NCBI RefSeq assembly: GCF_030316845.1
Contig: NZ_JASZYS010000003.1
Coordinates: 496,001-560,000, forward strand
Length of the DNA stretch: 64,000 nt
Direction of reading: 5' to 3'
Origin: Variovorax davisae
GTDB lineage: Bacteria; Pseudomonadota; Gammaproteobacteria; Burkholderiales; Burkholderiaceae_C
Shown here: piece after piece, positions 25,935 to 33,912 of the stretch
Position numbering within the stretch: position 1 is the first letter of the stretch
Layout of the letters: the number at the start of each line of letters is the position of its first letter
Translations under genes and position numbers: made by a program
Notes under the pieces: generated by a model
What the model saw: only the letters and a program-made list of their open reading frames with translations
Told to the model about the DNA's origin: nothing
Database searches by the model: none

Positions 25935-26703
25935 GGGTCTGTCTCGACGAAGTGGAAGGGGAGGGCGGATTCAGGAAGGCATCGAAGGCAGCTTTCGCCT
26001 GGGGCGTCTGCAGCAACTGCGCAAACATCAGGTTCTCCTGCTCGAGGCGGCGAAGATGCGCGGCGGCGGGCTCGCCTCGCATCAGCGACTTGATGGACCG
26101 AAGGGCGGGCGCAGAAGCAGCGCACAAGCGGCGGGCGACCGCCACCGCGTGCGGAAGGACTTCCTGCGGCGGCAGCACCGCGTTGACCAAACCGAGCGTT
26201 CGAGCGTCCGCAGCACCGACTGCATCTCCGAGCATCAGCAGTTCCGCCGCTCGCTGGTGGCCCAGCGCCGCCGGCAGCAACAGCGACGAGGCGAATTCCG
26301 GACACAGACCGAGCTTCGAGAAGGGAAAGGACAGTTTTGCAGAGCTGCCGGCAAACACCAGGTCGCAATGCAAAAGCATCGTTGCCCCGATGCCGACCGC
26401 CGAGCCGTTGACTGCAGCGAGCAGCGGCTTCCCCAGCGCGATCACCGCCTTCATGAACCGGACGGAAGGCCGCTCTCCCTCGATGGACGGTAGGCTGGCG
26501 AAGTCGGCGTTGTCATTGCCAGCACAAAAGGCGGATTCGGACCCGTGAATCACGACGGCGCGGACCTTCTCGTCGCGCTCAGCTTCGACCAAGGCTTGCG
26601 CAAGCTCGATGTACATGTCGGACGTCAGGGCGTTTCTGCGCGACGGTCGGTTGATGCCCAGGAGGCAGAGGCCATCGTCAACCTCTCGAGTGATCTCGTG
26701 CAT
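25915..26703 (-). CDS. Enoyl-CoA hydratase/isomerase (crotonase) family protein
   Basis: A 262-aa crotonase. It shows GINRPSRRNALTSDMYIELA, ESAFCAGNDNADFASLP and LLAAVNGSAVGIGATMLLHCDLVFA. The ATG at 26703 overlaps the SDR stop as TGATG, arguing for translational coupling; a start at 26721 inside the SDR gene is less likely. The tail is Ser/Pro/Thr-rich and runs into the next gene. Confidence 0.85.
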   Translation of the reverse strand: MHEITREVDDGLCLLGINRPSRRNALTSDMYIELAQALVEAERDEKVRAVVIHGSESAFCAGNDNADFASLPSIEGERPSVRFMKAVIALGKPLLAAVNGSAVGIGATMLLHCDLVFAGSSAKLSFPFSKLGLCPEFASSLLLPAALGHQRAAELLMLGDAVGAADARTLGLVNAVLPPQEVLPHAVAVARRLCAASAPALRSIKSLMRGEPAAAHLRRLEQENLMFAQLLQTPQAKAAFDAFLNPPSPSTSSRQTHEQRSR

Positions 26704-27431
26704 CACCAGGCCTCCATCCAAGGACGAATCTCGGTCTCATGGGTCCATGCGTTGCGTGGTTGCATGTGGATCTGCCAGTAGGTTTCCGCGATGCTGTCGG
26801 GCAAGACAATGCCGCCTTCGTCCTTCAACGCGTAACGTTCAGGGAAGTTGGACCGGATGAACTCTGTGTCGATCGCGCCATCGATGATGGGGTGCGCCAC
26901 GTGGATGCCCTTCGGCCAAAGCTCGCGCGCCATCGACTGCGCCAACGCACGCAACGCGTGCTTGGCTCCTGCGAACGCCGCGAAACCATCGCGACCCCGC
27001 AGGCTCGCCGTGGCACCCGTGAAGATGATGGTTCCTCGCTGTCGCGGCAACATCCGCGCCGCGACCTCTCTACCCATCAAGAAGCCGCCGAAACAAGCCA
27101 TCTCCCAAACCTTGAAGTAGACCCGGGCGGTGGTTTCGGTGATGCCGAACCGCACGTTGGCACCGATGTTGAAGACAGCCACTTCGATGGGCGCAATATC
27201 GCGCTCGATGGTGTCGACCAGCGACGCCATCTCTTCTTCCTTGCGCGCGTCGCTGCCAAAGGCAACGGCCTGGCCGCCAGCTGCCTTGATTTCCTCGACC
27301 AGAGGAACCAGCTTGTCAGCGCTGCGCCGGGTGACGCAAGCGATGTAGCCCTCGCGAGCGAAGCGCTTGGCAATGGCGCCTCCTGTGGCATCGCCGGCGC
27401 CAATCACAAGCACCGCCTTCTTCTCACTCAT
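26703..27431 (-). CDS. SDR-family protein lacking the catalytic tyrosine
   Basis: A 242-aa short-chain dehydrogenase/reductase fold. The cofactor loop is GAGDATGGAIAKRF. The NxxG region reads FNIGANV, and the active-site region is FTGATASLRGRDGFAAFAGAKHAL. The family Y-x3-K is F153-x3-K157 here, so the catalytic Tyr is Phe. A subgroup of SDRs with FAxFAxAK is known to me from annotation, so this is probably not a random mutation. First gene of the minus-strand operon, facing the acyl-CoA ligase across a 335-bp spacer. Confidence 0.85.
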   Translation of the reverse strand: MSEKKAVLVIGAGDATGGAIAKRFAREGYIACVTRRSADKLVPLVEEIKAAGGQAVAFGSDARKEEEMASLVDTIERDIAPIEVAVFNIGANVRFGITETTARVYFKVWEMACFGGFLMGREVAARMLPRQRGTIIFTGATASLRGRDGFAAFAGAKHALRALAQSMARELWPKGIHVAHPIIDGAIDTEFIRSNFPERYALKDEGGIVLPDSIAETYWQIHMQPRNAWTHETEIRPWMEAW

Positions 27432-27575
27432 GTCATCTCCTGATCGTTGGGGATAGGTGCAGCGGCCCGAAAAGCCGATGCGGCTAACTGCTTTGCTTCG
27501 AGGCCTGGGAAGCAGCACGAGGATGTGAATTCTGCGGCTCAACCCCTTTGAAAACGGAACATCGGCGCAAAACGA

Positions 27576-27592
27576 GTTCTGCAATGCAGAAC
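27576..27592. promoter_or_regulatory. IclR-type palindromic operator, copy 1
   Basis: GTTCTGCAATGCAGAAC, 8-bp arms around a central A. IclR-family regulators bind short palindromes of this build. An identical copy lies at 27681, with centres 105 bp apart (ten helical turns), between the divergent SDR and ligase genes. Confidence 0.7.
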
Positions 27593-27680
27593 TTGCGAAT
27601 GACGGCGGCGTCGCCCATCCTGCGTCCCGTGCTGGCCTGAAGTCTTCGAGACGCCCGAGGGGGCTCCTTTGGACTGGGCT

Positions 27681-27697
27681 GTTCTGCAATGCAGAAC
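27681..27697. promoter_or_regulatory. IclR-type palindromic operator, copy 2
   Basis: Exact second copy of GTTCTGCAATGCAGAAC, 70 bp before the ligase ATG at 27767. With copy 1 it could let one regulator control both divergent operons, possibly by looping. The candidate regulator in the same gene set (23353-24176) is frameshifted. Confidence 0.7.
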
Positions 27698-27766
27698 TGA
27701 GTATCTCCCGTTGATCGTTCTCGCTTCATACACTCAGCGCCGAGACAAACCGCCGAGGAATTCCAG

Positions 27767-29302
27767 ATGAAGCCTGAGCCAGAAGTTGCGTGCAGGGTGC
27801 ATGAGTTGTTGCACCCGTGGGTCGCCGTTCAGCCAGAAGCCGTTGCGCTTCGAGATGCCCAAGTCTCCTTGACCTATGGGCAACTCGAGCATGAAGCGGA
27901 ATCGATGGCTCGGCGCCTGGAGGACGAAAAGGTGCGGCCAGGTGACCGCGTGCTTTTGGTAGGGGAGAACTGTGTCGCGCTCTGCGTATTGTTCCTCGCC
28001 CTGAGCAAGGTCGACGCCTGGACGATCGTCGTGAATGCGCGCCTCACATCGAGGGAGATCGATCAGTCCCTGAGCCACTCGGGTGCGCGTCGCGCTCTCT
28101 ATCTTTGCCATGTGTCGCCGGATGCGCAGGCCCATGCGACCCAAGCTGGGGCTGTGCCATTTCCTTCGAATCTCGGCACCCTCGCCATCGGTCCATTGGC
28201 CGGGGATGTCGACGCCGAGCCCTGCTTCGCGGATCCGGGTCAGCAAGTCGCCGCCATGGTCTACACCTCCGGCACCACCGGCTCTCCCAAGGGAGTGATG
28301 TTGACCCACGGCAGCATGATGTTCGTCGCCACGTCAGCACGCGACATGAGAGGCATCGGCCCCGGGGACGTGGTGTACGGCGTGTTGCCGATGGCGCATG
28401 TGGTGGGGTTGTCAACGCAGTTCCTGGGGGCGATGTCGGCGGGCGCCACCTTGCTCTTGGAACCTCGATTCACCGCTGAGGGCGCGCTCGAAGCGCTGGC
28501 CAAGGGTGGTGTGACCATCTTTACCGGCGTTCCGGCCCTCTACGCACGCATGCTCGAGTGGGCCCGGAAAGCAGAGAAGCCCATCCGGGCACCGAATCTG
28601 CGTCTCATCACGGTTGCGGGATCGCCTTTGACGCCCAGTCTCAAGGCCGAAGTGGAACGAGAGTTTGCACTGCCTCTTCAGAATGGGTACGGGCTGACCG
28701 AGACCGCCCCGACGATCGCCCAAACCGGACCCGGTGGAAACCGCACCGATTGTTCCGTTGGACCGCCCATCCCAGGCGTCAAGGTTCGAATCGTTGATTC
28801 TGAAGGGCGCGACGTCCCACCCGGAGAGGTCGGTGAGCTTTGGGCGACTGGGCCTGGTGTCATGAAGGGCTACTACAAGAACGCGGCTCTCACGGCGGCT
28901 GTCGTCAACGACGAGGGATGGTTCAACACCGGTGACATGGCTCGCGTCGGGCCTGATGGTGCGTTGTTCATTTCTGGGCGCACGAAGGAGCTCATCATCC
29001 GCTCGGGCTTCAACGTGTATCCGCTCGAAGTCGAGCAAGTGCTCAACGCGCACGCGGCAGTCGTCCAGTCGGCGGTGGTGGGCCGCGAAGTCGAGCACAA
29101 CGAGGAAGTCGTCGCATTCATCGAGACCAAAGAAGGTATCGAACTGAACCTGGGCGACCTGCGTGCCTATCTGCGCAAACATCTCTCGCCGTACAAGCAG
29201 CCAACCGATATTCGAATCTTGAAGGCGCTGCCATCGGCTCCGAACGGGAAGGTCCTCAAGCATCTACTTCGAGAGCTTGCGAAATCATCGATCCGCAACT
29301 GA
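27767..29302 (+). CDS. AMP-binding acyl-CoA ligase
   Basis: A 511-aa adenylate-forming ligase. Motifs are MVYTSGTTGSPKGVMLTHGS (P-loop), QNGYGLTETAPTIAQ, EGWFNTGDMARVGPDG, the hinge SGRTKELIIRSGFNVYP and the catalytic-Lys APNGKVLKHLL. Length is usual for fatty or aromatic acid CoA ligases. The promoter region holds two IclR-type palindromes. It probably activates the acid captured by the Bug protein encoded 63 bp downstream, with the opposite-strand crotonase, SDR and NMO completing the pathway. Confidence 0.88.
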   Translation: MKPEPEVACRVHELLHPWVAVQPEAVALRDAQVSLTYGQLEHEAESMARRLEDEKVRPGDRVLLVGENCVALCVLFLALSKVDAWTIVVNARLTSREIDQSLSHSGARRALYLCHVSPDAQAHATQAGAVPFPSNLGTLAIGPLAGDVDAEPCFADPGQQVAAMVYTSGTTGSPKGVMLTHGSMMFVATSARDMRGIGPGDVVYGVLPMAHVVGLSTQFLGAMSAGATLLLEPRFTAEGALEALAKGGVTIFTGVPALYARMLEWARKAEKPIRAPNLRLITVAGSPLTPSLKAEVEREFALPLQNGYGLTETAPTIAQTGPGGNRTDCSVGPPIPGVKVRIVDSEGRDVPPGEVGELWATGPGVMKGYYKNAALTAAVVNDEGWFNTGDMARVGPDGALFISGRTKELIIRSGFNVYPLEVEQVLNAHAAVVQSAVVGREVEHNEEVVAFIETKEGIELNLGDLRAYLRKHLSPYKQPTDIRILKALPSAPNGKVLKHLLRELAKSSIRN

Positions 29303-29365
29303 CATGGTGCAAACGCACCCTCTCACCCACCAACAGTTCGTCACCCCATTCCAAGGAGACAACAA

Positions 29366-30346
29366 TTGAAATCCGTATCAAGGAACATGGCTCTTGCCGT
29401 AATCGCCGTGGCTGCCATCGGCCTCTCCAACCCGTCGCGCGCTCAGGAAAAACCAGAGGCATATCCGTCTCGTCCGATTCGCGTGATGCTTGGATTCGCG
29501 CCGGGAGGATCGACGGATGCCCCGATGCGTGTTCTGGCTGAAAAGGTAGGTGCGATTCTGAAGCAACCGGTCGTGATAGAGAACAAGCCAGGCGCAGCCG
29601 GGGTCATTCCGACGCAGACGCTGCAGTCGGCGGCGCCGGATGGCTACACGCTCGCCATCGCCCCTGCGGGGGTTTATCGGTTGCCTTATACACAAGCGAT
29701 CAAATGGGACCCTGCGAAGGACCTCACATATATCATCGGACTGACAGGCTATGCCTTCGCCATCGTCGTGCCCGCGAACTCACCGATCAAGAACCTCGAC
29801 GACTACGTCGCGTACGCGAAGGCCAACCCAGGAAAGTTGACGTACAGCACGCCGGGGGTGGCAACGACAAACCACCTGACCATGGAACAGGTGTCGAGGC
29901 ACTACGACATCAGCCTCAACCACATCCCCTACAAGGGGTCGGCAGAGTCGCTCCAGGCCATCGTGGCTGGACAAGTCGATTCCGCGGCCGAGACCTCGGC
30001 CTTCGTGCCCTATGTGGACGCTGGCAAGCTGAGGCTGATCGCGGTGTGGGGAAACAAGCGGATGAGCCGATATCCGAGCGTCCCGACGCTCAAGGAGAGC
30101 GGCCTGAACATTGTTCAAACCTCTCCGTGGGGACTGGTGGGTCCCAAGGGGATGGATCCGATCGTCGCGGGAAGGCTTCATGCCGCATTCAAGCAGGCCA
30201 TGGAGACCAAGGAATTCAAGGATGTTCTCGCCCGCTTTGACATGGAGCCCGACTACAAATCGCCGAAGGAGTACCAAGCTTTCGCCGTGGAGTCGATGAA
30301 GCGCGAGAAGGAAATCCTCGATATCCTCGGTCTTTCTCAGAAGTAG
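29366..30346 (+). CDS. Bug/TctC-family periplasmic binding protein (TTG start)
   Basis: A 326-aa Bug receptor with signal peptide MALAVIAVAAIGLSNPSRAQ. The mature protein shows RVMLGFAPGGSTDAPMRV (canonical GGSTD ligand loop), VVIENKPGAAGVIPTQ and PDGYTLAIAPAG. The start is TTG: AAGGAG lies 7 bp before it and the product then begins KSVSRN, a good positively charged signal-peptide start, while the next ATG is seven codons in without a site. It is cotranscribed with the ligase, with no TctAB partner. Confidence 0.9.
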   Translation: MKSVSRNMALAVIAVAAIGLSNPSRAQEKPEAYPSRPIRVMLGFAPGGSTDAPMRVLAEKVGAILKQPVVIENKPGAAGVIPTQTLQSAAPDGYTLAIAPAGVYRLPYTQAIKWDPAKDLTYIIGLTGYAFAIVVPANSPIKNLDDYVAYAKANPGKLTYSTPGVATTNHLTMEQVSRHYDISLNHIPYKGSAESLQAIVAGQVDSAAETSAFVPYVDAGKLRLIAVWGNKRMSRYPSVPTLKESGLNIVQTSPWGLVGPKGMDPIVAGRLHAAFKQAMETKEFKDVLARFDMEPDYKSPKEYQAFAVESMKREKEILDILGLSQK

Positions 30347-30515
30347 CGATTCACGCGCGACTCTCGTTGCTATCGGGCTTTCTGCTAGACGAGGAGACCA
30401 GCGTCTGCATGGAGCCCGCCCTGAAGCACGGCGGCGCATGCCAGCACCGTCTTCGCGCCACGGCCACATGGAGCGCCAGCTAGGTCGCTTCGCAAACGTC
30501 AGCGCTCCCTTGGCT

Positions 30516-31544
30516 TCAGAAAGCGTGACGGAGACCCAAGTCAATGCCTCTCAAAGTCCCGCCCGCCACCAGCAAGGCCGGACCGCCACTGAACGAGATC
30601 TTCGAAGCACCCTTGTTCTGAATTCGAGCAACGGTGGTGTAGAGCGCGGTACGCGTTGACAGATAGTAGATGTATCCCACCGCGATGCGGCTCGCATCGT
30701 CGCCATTGGCCAATGCTTGGCCGCGAACGGCGGGGCCCTCCATCTCGCTGAAGGTATAGCTCGCCCGCAAAAGGCCGGCTCCCACAGGGACTGTGACGCC
30801 AAGCAGATAGTAGTTCTGCTTGGACACCTTGTACTTGCCTTGAACTGCCTCTGCAGATACTTTGGCTGGCCCAAAGTCGTAGCTCGCGGCAAGCACCGCC
30901 TGTTCGTATTTGTCGGCAACGATGGTGGTCTCGGCATATGACGCGTTCACGAGGAGTTTTTCGTTGCGCCAGCCAACCATGCCACCCGCATATTTGGCAC
31001 CGACCACGCCCTCGGCTGGTGCAACCCCGACTTGCCCAAAGAATCCACCTAGATTCGCTGGAAGCGAATAGGTCACAAGATTGTCTGCGCGGGTCAAAGT
31101 GAGCGCACCACTTCCGAGAGCACTCAACAGCACAGAGACTCCCCCAATACCGTTGTCTCCAAACGGATCCACGGTGGCGAACGCGATGTAGCTTGGCGTG
31201 ATGTCGCGGCCCAGCTTGATCTCGCCCAATGCACCGCTAGAAAGGCTGACGGTGGATCTGCGATTGAAGAAGCGTGAGGGATCGACCAGGGTGCCGGTGT
31301 CCGGGCCGAAGCCGTTCTCCAGCCAGAACGACGCTTGCAGGCCGCCACCCAGGTCTTCCGTACCACGGAAGCCGAGGCGCGAACTGTTCATCCCGCTTGT
31401 CGTGAGAGAGGTCATGGAGGCATAGTCATTGCTGACATAGCGAATCGTCGCATCGGTGATGCCGAACAATGTCACTGAGGTTTGAGCGTTTGCGCCACTC
31501 ATCAAGAGGAGCGAAGAGAAGAATGCGAGAGCGGTTTTGCGCAT
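30516..31544 (-). CDS. Gram-negative trimeric porin
   Basis: A 342-aa outer-membrane general porin of the Burkholderia/Bordetella type. It has a signal peptide (KTALAFFSSLLLMSGANAQ), then SVTLFGITDATIRYVSND, the hallmark RLGFRGTEDLGGGLQASFWLENGF, alternating beta strands and a C-terminal phenylalanine (LGLRHAF) as required by the BAM machinery. A frame upstream to 31601 is not needed. It is convergent with the Bug gene and 57 bp downstream of ridA on the same strand. It could admit the acids used by the neighbouring pathways. Confidence 0.88.
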   Translation of the reverse strand: MRKTALAFFSSLLLMSGANAQTSVTLFGITDATIRYVSNDYASMTSLTTSGMNSSRLGFRGTEDLGGGLQASFWLENGFGPDTGTLVDPSRFFNRRSTVSLSSGALGEIKLGRDITPSYIAFATVDPFGDNGIGGVSVLLSALGSGALTLTRADNLVTYSLPANLGGFFGQVGVAPAEGVVGAKYAGGMVGWRNEKLLVNASYAETTIVADKYEQAVLAASYDFGPAKVSAEAVQGKYKVSKQNYYLLGVTVPVGAGLLRASYTFSEMEGPAVRGQALANGDDASRIAVGYIYYLSTRTALYTTVARIQNKGASKISFSGGPALLVAGGTLRGIDLGLRHAF

Positions 31545-31600
31545 CGAAATTGTGGTTGAGACTTTGAACGTGCCTTCATGGGTGCGGGTGACGGCACCCA

Positions 31601-31972
31601 TTACTCGACTTCAGCCTCATCGACGGCTGCAGTGACGATGACTTCGATCAAGATCTCTGGAAGGCCCAAAGCGCATTGAACGGTTGCGCGGGTCGGCGCA
31701 TTGCCTGGAGCCGTCCACGTGTCCCAGATTTCGTTCATCCCCGCAAAATCGTGGGTGATGTCCTTCAGCCAGATTTGGACACTCAGCAGACGACTCTTGC
31801 TCGTTCCAGCCTCGGCCAGCAGCCTGTCAATCTTTGCGAGGACCTGGCGGGTCTGCCCGCGTATATCAAGGGTGCGATCCTCAGCCGTCTGCCCACCGAT
31901 GAATGCCATCCCGTTGTAGACCACGGCGCTGCTGCGACGCGAAGTAGTGGCGTGTCGACGGATTTCCCTCAT
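31601..31972 (-). CDS. RidA-family protein
   Basis: A 123-aa member of the RidA/YjgF/UK114 family, which hydrolyses reactive enamines and imines. Visible are VVYNGMAFIGGQTAED, DIRGQTRQVLAKIDRLLAEAG, LLSVQIWLKDITHDFAGMNEIWD, and the motif with the substrate-binding Arg (PTRATVQCALGLPEILIEV). The ATG at 31972 follows an AGAGAGAAA purine stretch; a TTG at 31990 is possible. It lies after the HcnABC-like dehydrogenase genes, whose imine products are the kind of compound RidA removes. Confidence 0.85.
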   Translation of the reverse strand: MREIRRHATTSRRSSAVVYNGMAFIGGQTAEDRTLDIRGQTRQVLAKIDRLLAEAGTSKSRLLSVQIWLKDITHDFAGMNEIWDTWTAPGNAPTRATVQCALGLPEILIEVIVTAAVDEAEVE

Positions 31973-32048
31973 GCATTTCTCTCTTTTCAAAAGTTACAGA
32001 CGAACCCATGCCCGACTAGCTAGTAGCCGTGCTTTCCCAATGGGGAGT

Positions 32049-32083
32049 ACCGCGGGTTGCTAAGCGGTTAAGTCACCCGCGGT
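32049..32083. repeat. Inverted repeat with 9-bp GC-rich arms
   Basis: ACCGCGGGT (32049-32057) pairs with ACCCGCGGT (32075-32083) around a 17-nt loop that contains TAAGCGGTTA. It lies between the dehydrogenase operon and ridA. It has no T-run on either side, so it may be a processing or attenuation hairpin or an operator. Confidence 0.45.
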
Positions 32084-32206
32084 CGAGGCTTCCGACCGCA
32101 GGTAAAAACAGGCCACTGCACGACGAGACGCTCTGATATCGAACGCGAGCACGTGCTGGCACCAACTGGCCGTCAAGGGCTCATGTCGCCCAAGAACGAA
32201 GGTCCC

Positions 32207-33607
32207 TCACACGTTTTCCTGCTCGACGTTCAGCGACGCCAGTTCTTCCAGCGTCAGCGGCTTCAATGGCGGGCGAATGCGGTAGAAGCCCACTTCCGAC
32301 ACCTGCCGCTTCTGCTGCGCCGCGAGGATGTGGGAGATCGTGTAGCCACACTGGCGGCCTTGGCAGGGCCCCATCCCGGCGCGGGTGTACGACTTGAGTT
32401 GATTCGGTCCGGGCTGACCGATGGCGGCGGCCTTGCGGATGTCGCCGGCCGTCAGCTCTTCACAGCGGCAGACGATGGTGTCGTCGGGCGGCGCAAAAAT
32501 GTCGGACCGCGGTGGGTAGAGCGCATCGAGCATGGGACGCAGGCGCAGCAACCCTTTCAGCTTTTTGCGCAAGGGCGCAGCGCGTGCGATGGCCTCATCC
32601 GGCGACAGTCGGCCGGAATGCATTGCAACGCCCAGCGCGACCAATTCGCCACGCACGCACGCGGCCAGGGCGCCGCCGATGCCGGCGCCGTCGCCTGCCA
32701 CGTACACGCGCTGCTTGCTGGTCTGCCCCCAGGCGTCCAGGTCGGGCGTGAGGCACGCTTGCTGTGTATTCCAGCGGTGGGCGCAATCGAGCGCACGCGT
32801 CATGTGAATGGATGGAACCACACCCTCGTGCGACAGCAGCACGGTGGCCGGCGCACGCATCGACTTGCCATCGGCTCGTGTGTATTCGATCTCCTGCAGG
32901 CGGCCCTCGCCCAGCGCCCGCACGGCGGTCACACCGCGTACACGCGTCACGCCAGCTGCCCTGAGTTCCTGCAGCCAGGCCAAACCCTTGCCGACGTCTC
33001 CCCAGCTCGCCAGTGCAGCGCCGATCGAGGGCAAGGTGCGCAGCCAGCCACCGACGGGCGCCGTGTCGAGCCAACCTGCAATACTGCCGCCGGCGCGCAG
33101 CAGCTGCGCCATGTACAGCAGCGGCAGGGGCCCGCTGCCCGCAACCCAAACCGGTTCCGACGGAACCTGGCGGGACGTCTTCAACAGGATCTGGGCCGCG
33201 CCGACCGTCAGCACGCCAGGCAGGGTCCACCCCGGAAACGGCGCTGGCCGCTCCTGCGCGCCGAGCGCCAGGACAACGTGCATGGCTCGCACCATTTCTG
33301 CGTGTCCACCCCTCTTCATGTAGACCTGCCAGCCAGGCTCGACTTGCCAGACCTGCGTCTGAGGCTCATAGTGAGCGCCACAGGCGCGGAAGCGTCCGGC
33401 AAGAACGGCACCCGAGCGGTACTCGTCGCCGAGCAGCGCACCCGTCGGCGTAGGCGCCATCGCTTCCACCCCGCGCCAGATCTGACCGCCCGGCGCGGGC
33501 TGTTCGTCCACGACCAACACAGACAGTCCCTGCCCGCGCATGCCGATGGCCGCGCTCATGCCGGCCGGTCCTGCGCCGACGACCACAGCATCGAAGTCGC
33601 GCGTCAT
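32207..33607 (-). CDS. FAD-dependent oxidoreductase, HcnB/opine-oxidase-A-like subunit
   Basis: A 466-aa flavoprotein with the dinucleotide loop VVVGAGPAGMSAAIGMRG, a second nucleotide region (PVWVAGSGPLPLLYMAQLL), VYVAGDGAGIGGALAA and a C-terminal BFD-like 2Fe-2S domain with CRCEELTAGDI plus GPCQGRQCGYT (four Cys). This is the layout of HcnB and opine oxidase subunit A. Its ATG overlaps the stop of the small 2Fe-2S subunit by ATGA. With the two following entries it should form a membrane-linked amino acid or opine dehydrogenase complex; the substrate is unknown. Confidence 0.87.
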   Translation of the reverse strand: MTRDFDAVVVGAGPAGMSAAIGMRGQGLSVLVVDEQPAPGGQIWRGVEAMAPTPTGALLGDEYRSGAVLAGRFRACGAHYEPQTQVWQVEPGWQVYMKRGGHAEMVRAMHVVLALGAQERPAPFPGWTLPGVLTVGAAQILLKTSRQVPSEPVWVAGSGPLPLLYMAQLLRAGGSIAGWLDTAPVGGWLRTLPSIGAALASWGDVGKGLAWLQELRAAGVTRVRGVTAVRALGEGRLQEIEYTRADGKSMRAPATVLLSHEGVVPSIHMTRALDCAHRWNTQQACLTPDLDAWGQTSKQRVYVAGDGAGIGGALAACVRGELVALGVAMHSGRLSPDEAIARAAPLRKKLKGLLRLRPMLDALYPPRSDIFAPPDDTIVCRCEELTAGDIRKAAAIGQPGPNQLKSYTRAGMGPCQGRQCGYTISHILAAQQKRQVSEVGFYRIRPPLKPLTLEELASLNVEQENV

Positions 33608-33912
33608 GACGCGAGGCTCCTGCGGCCGTACTGGCGCTCGACGCGCATACCTTCGCGCACGGTGATCAGGCAGGACTGCGTCGACGATGCGCCGTCTACG
33701 ATGGCCAGGCAGTCGAAGCACACACCCATCATGCAGAACGGTGCACGCGGGCTCCCACTCACTGGGGTGGTGCGGCTGGCCGACATCGGCTGCCGAAGCA
33801 GCACGGCGGCCACGGTTTCGCCGATCTCGGCGGTCACGGCTTGCCCGTCGACCGTGAGCGTCAGCAGTGGGCTAACGGCGTCATTGATTTTTCGGAACAT
33901 TGAAGCGCTCAT
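33604..33912 (-). CDS. 2Fe-2S small subunit, HcnA/opine-oxidase-like
   Basis: A 102-aa ferredoxin-like subunit. The cluster motif is C-x4-C-x2-C (CMMGVCFDC) with a final Cys in SSTQSCLITV. The fold is short, as in HcnA-type subunits. The start is uncertain: 33912 or the Met at 33900, the latter closer to the family N-terminus (FRKINDAVSPLLTLTVDG). Either way it overlaps the upstream FAD oxidase gene and is coupled to the HcnB-like gene. Confidence 0.82.
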   Translation of the reverse strand: MSASMFRKINDAVSPLLTLTVDGQAVTAEIGETVAAVLLRQPMSASRTTPVSGSPRAPFCMMGVCFDCLAIVDGASSTQSCLITVREGMRVERQYGRRSLAS

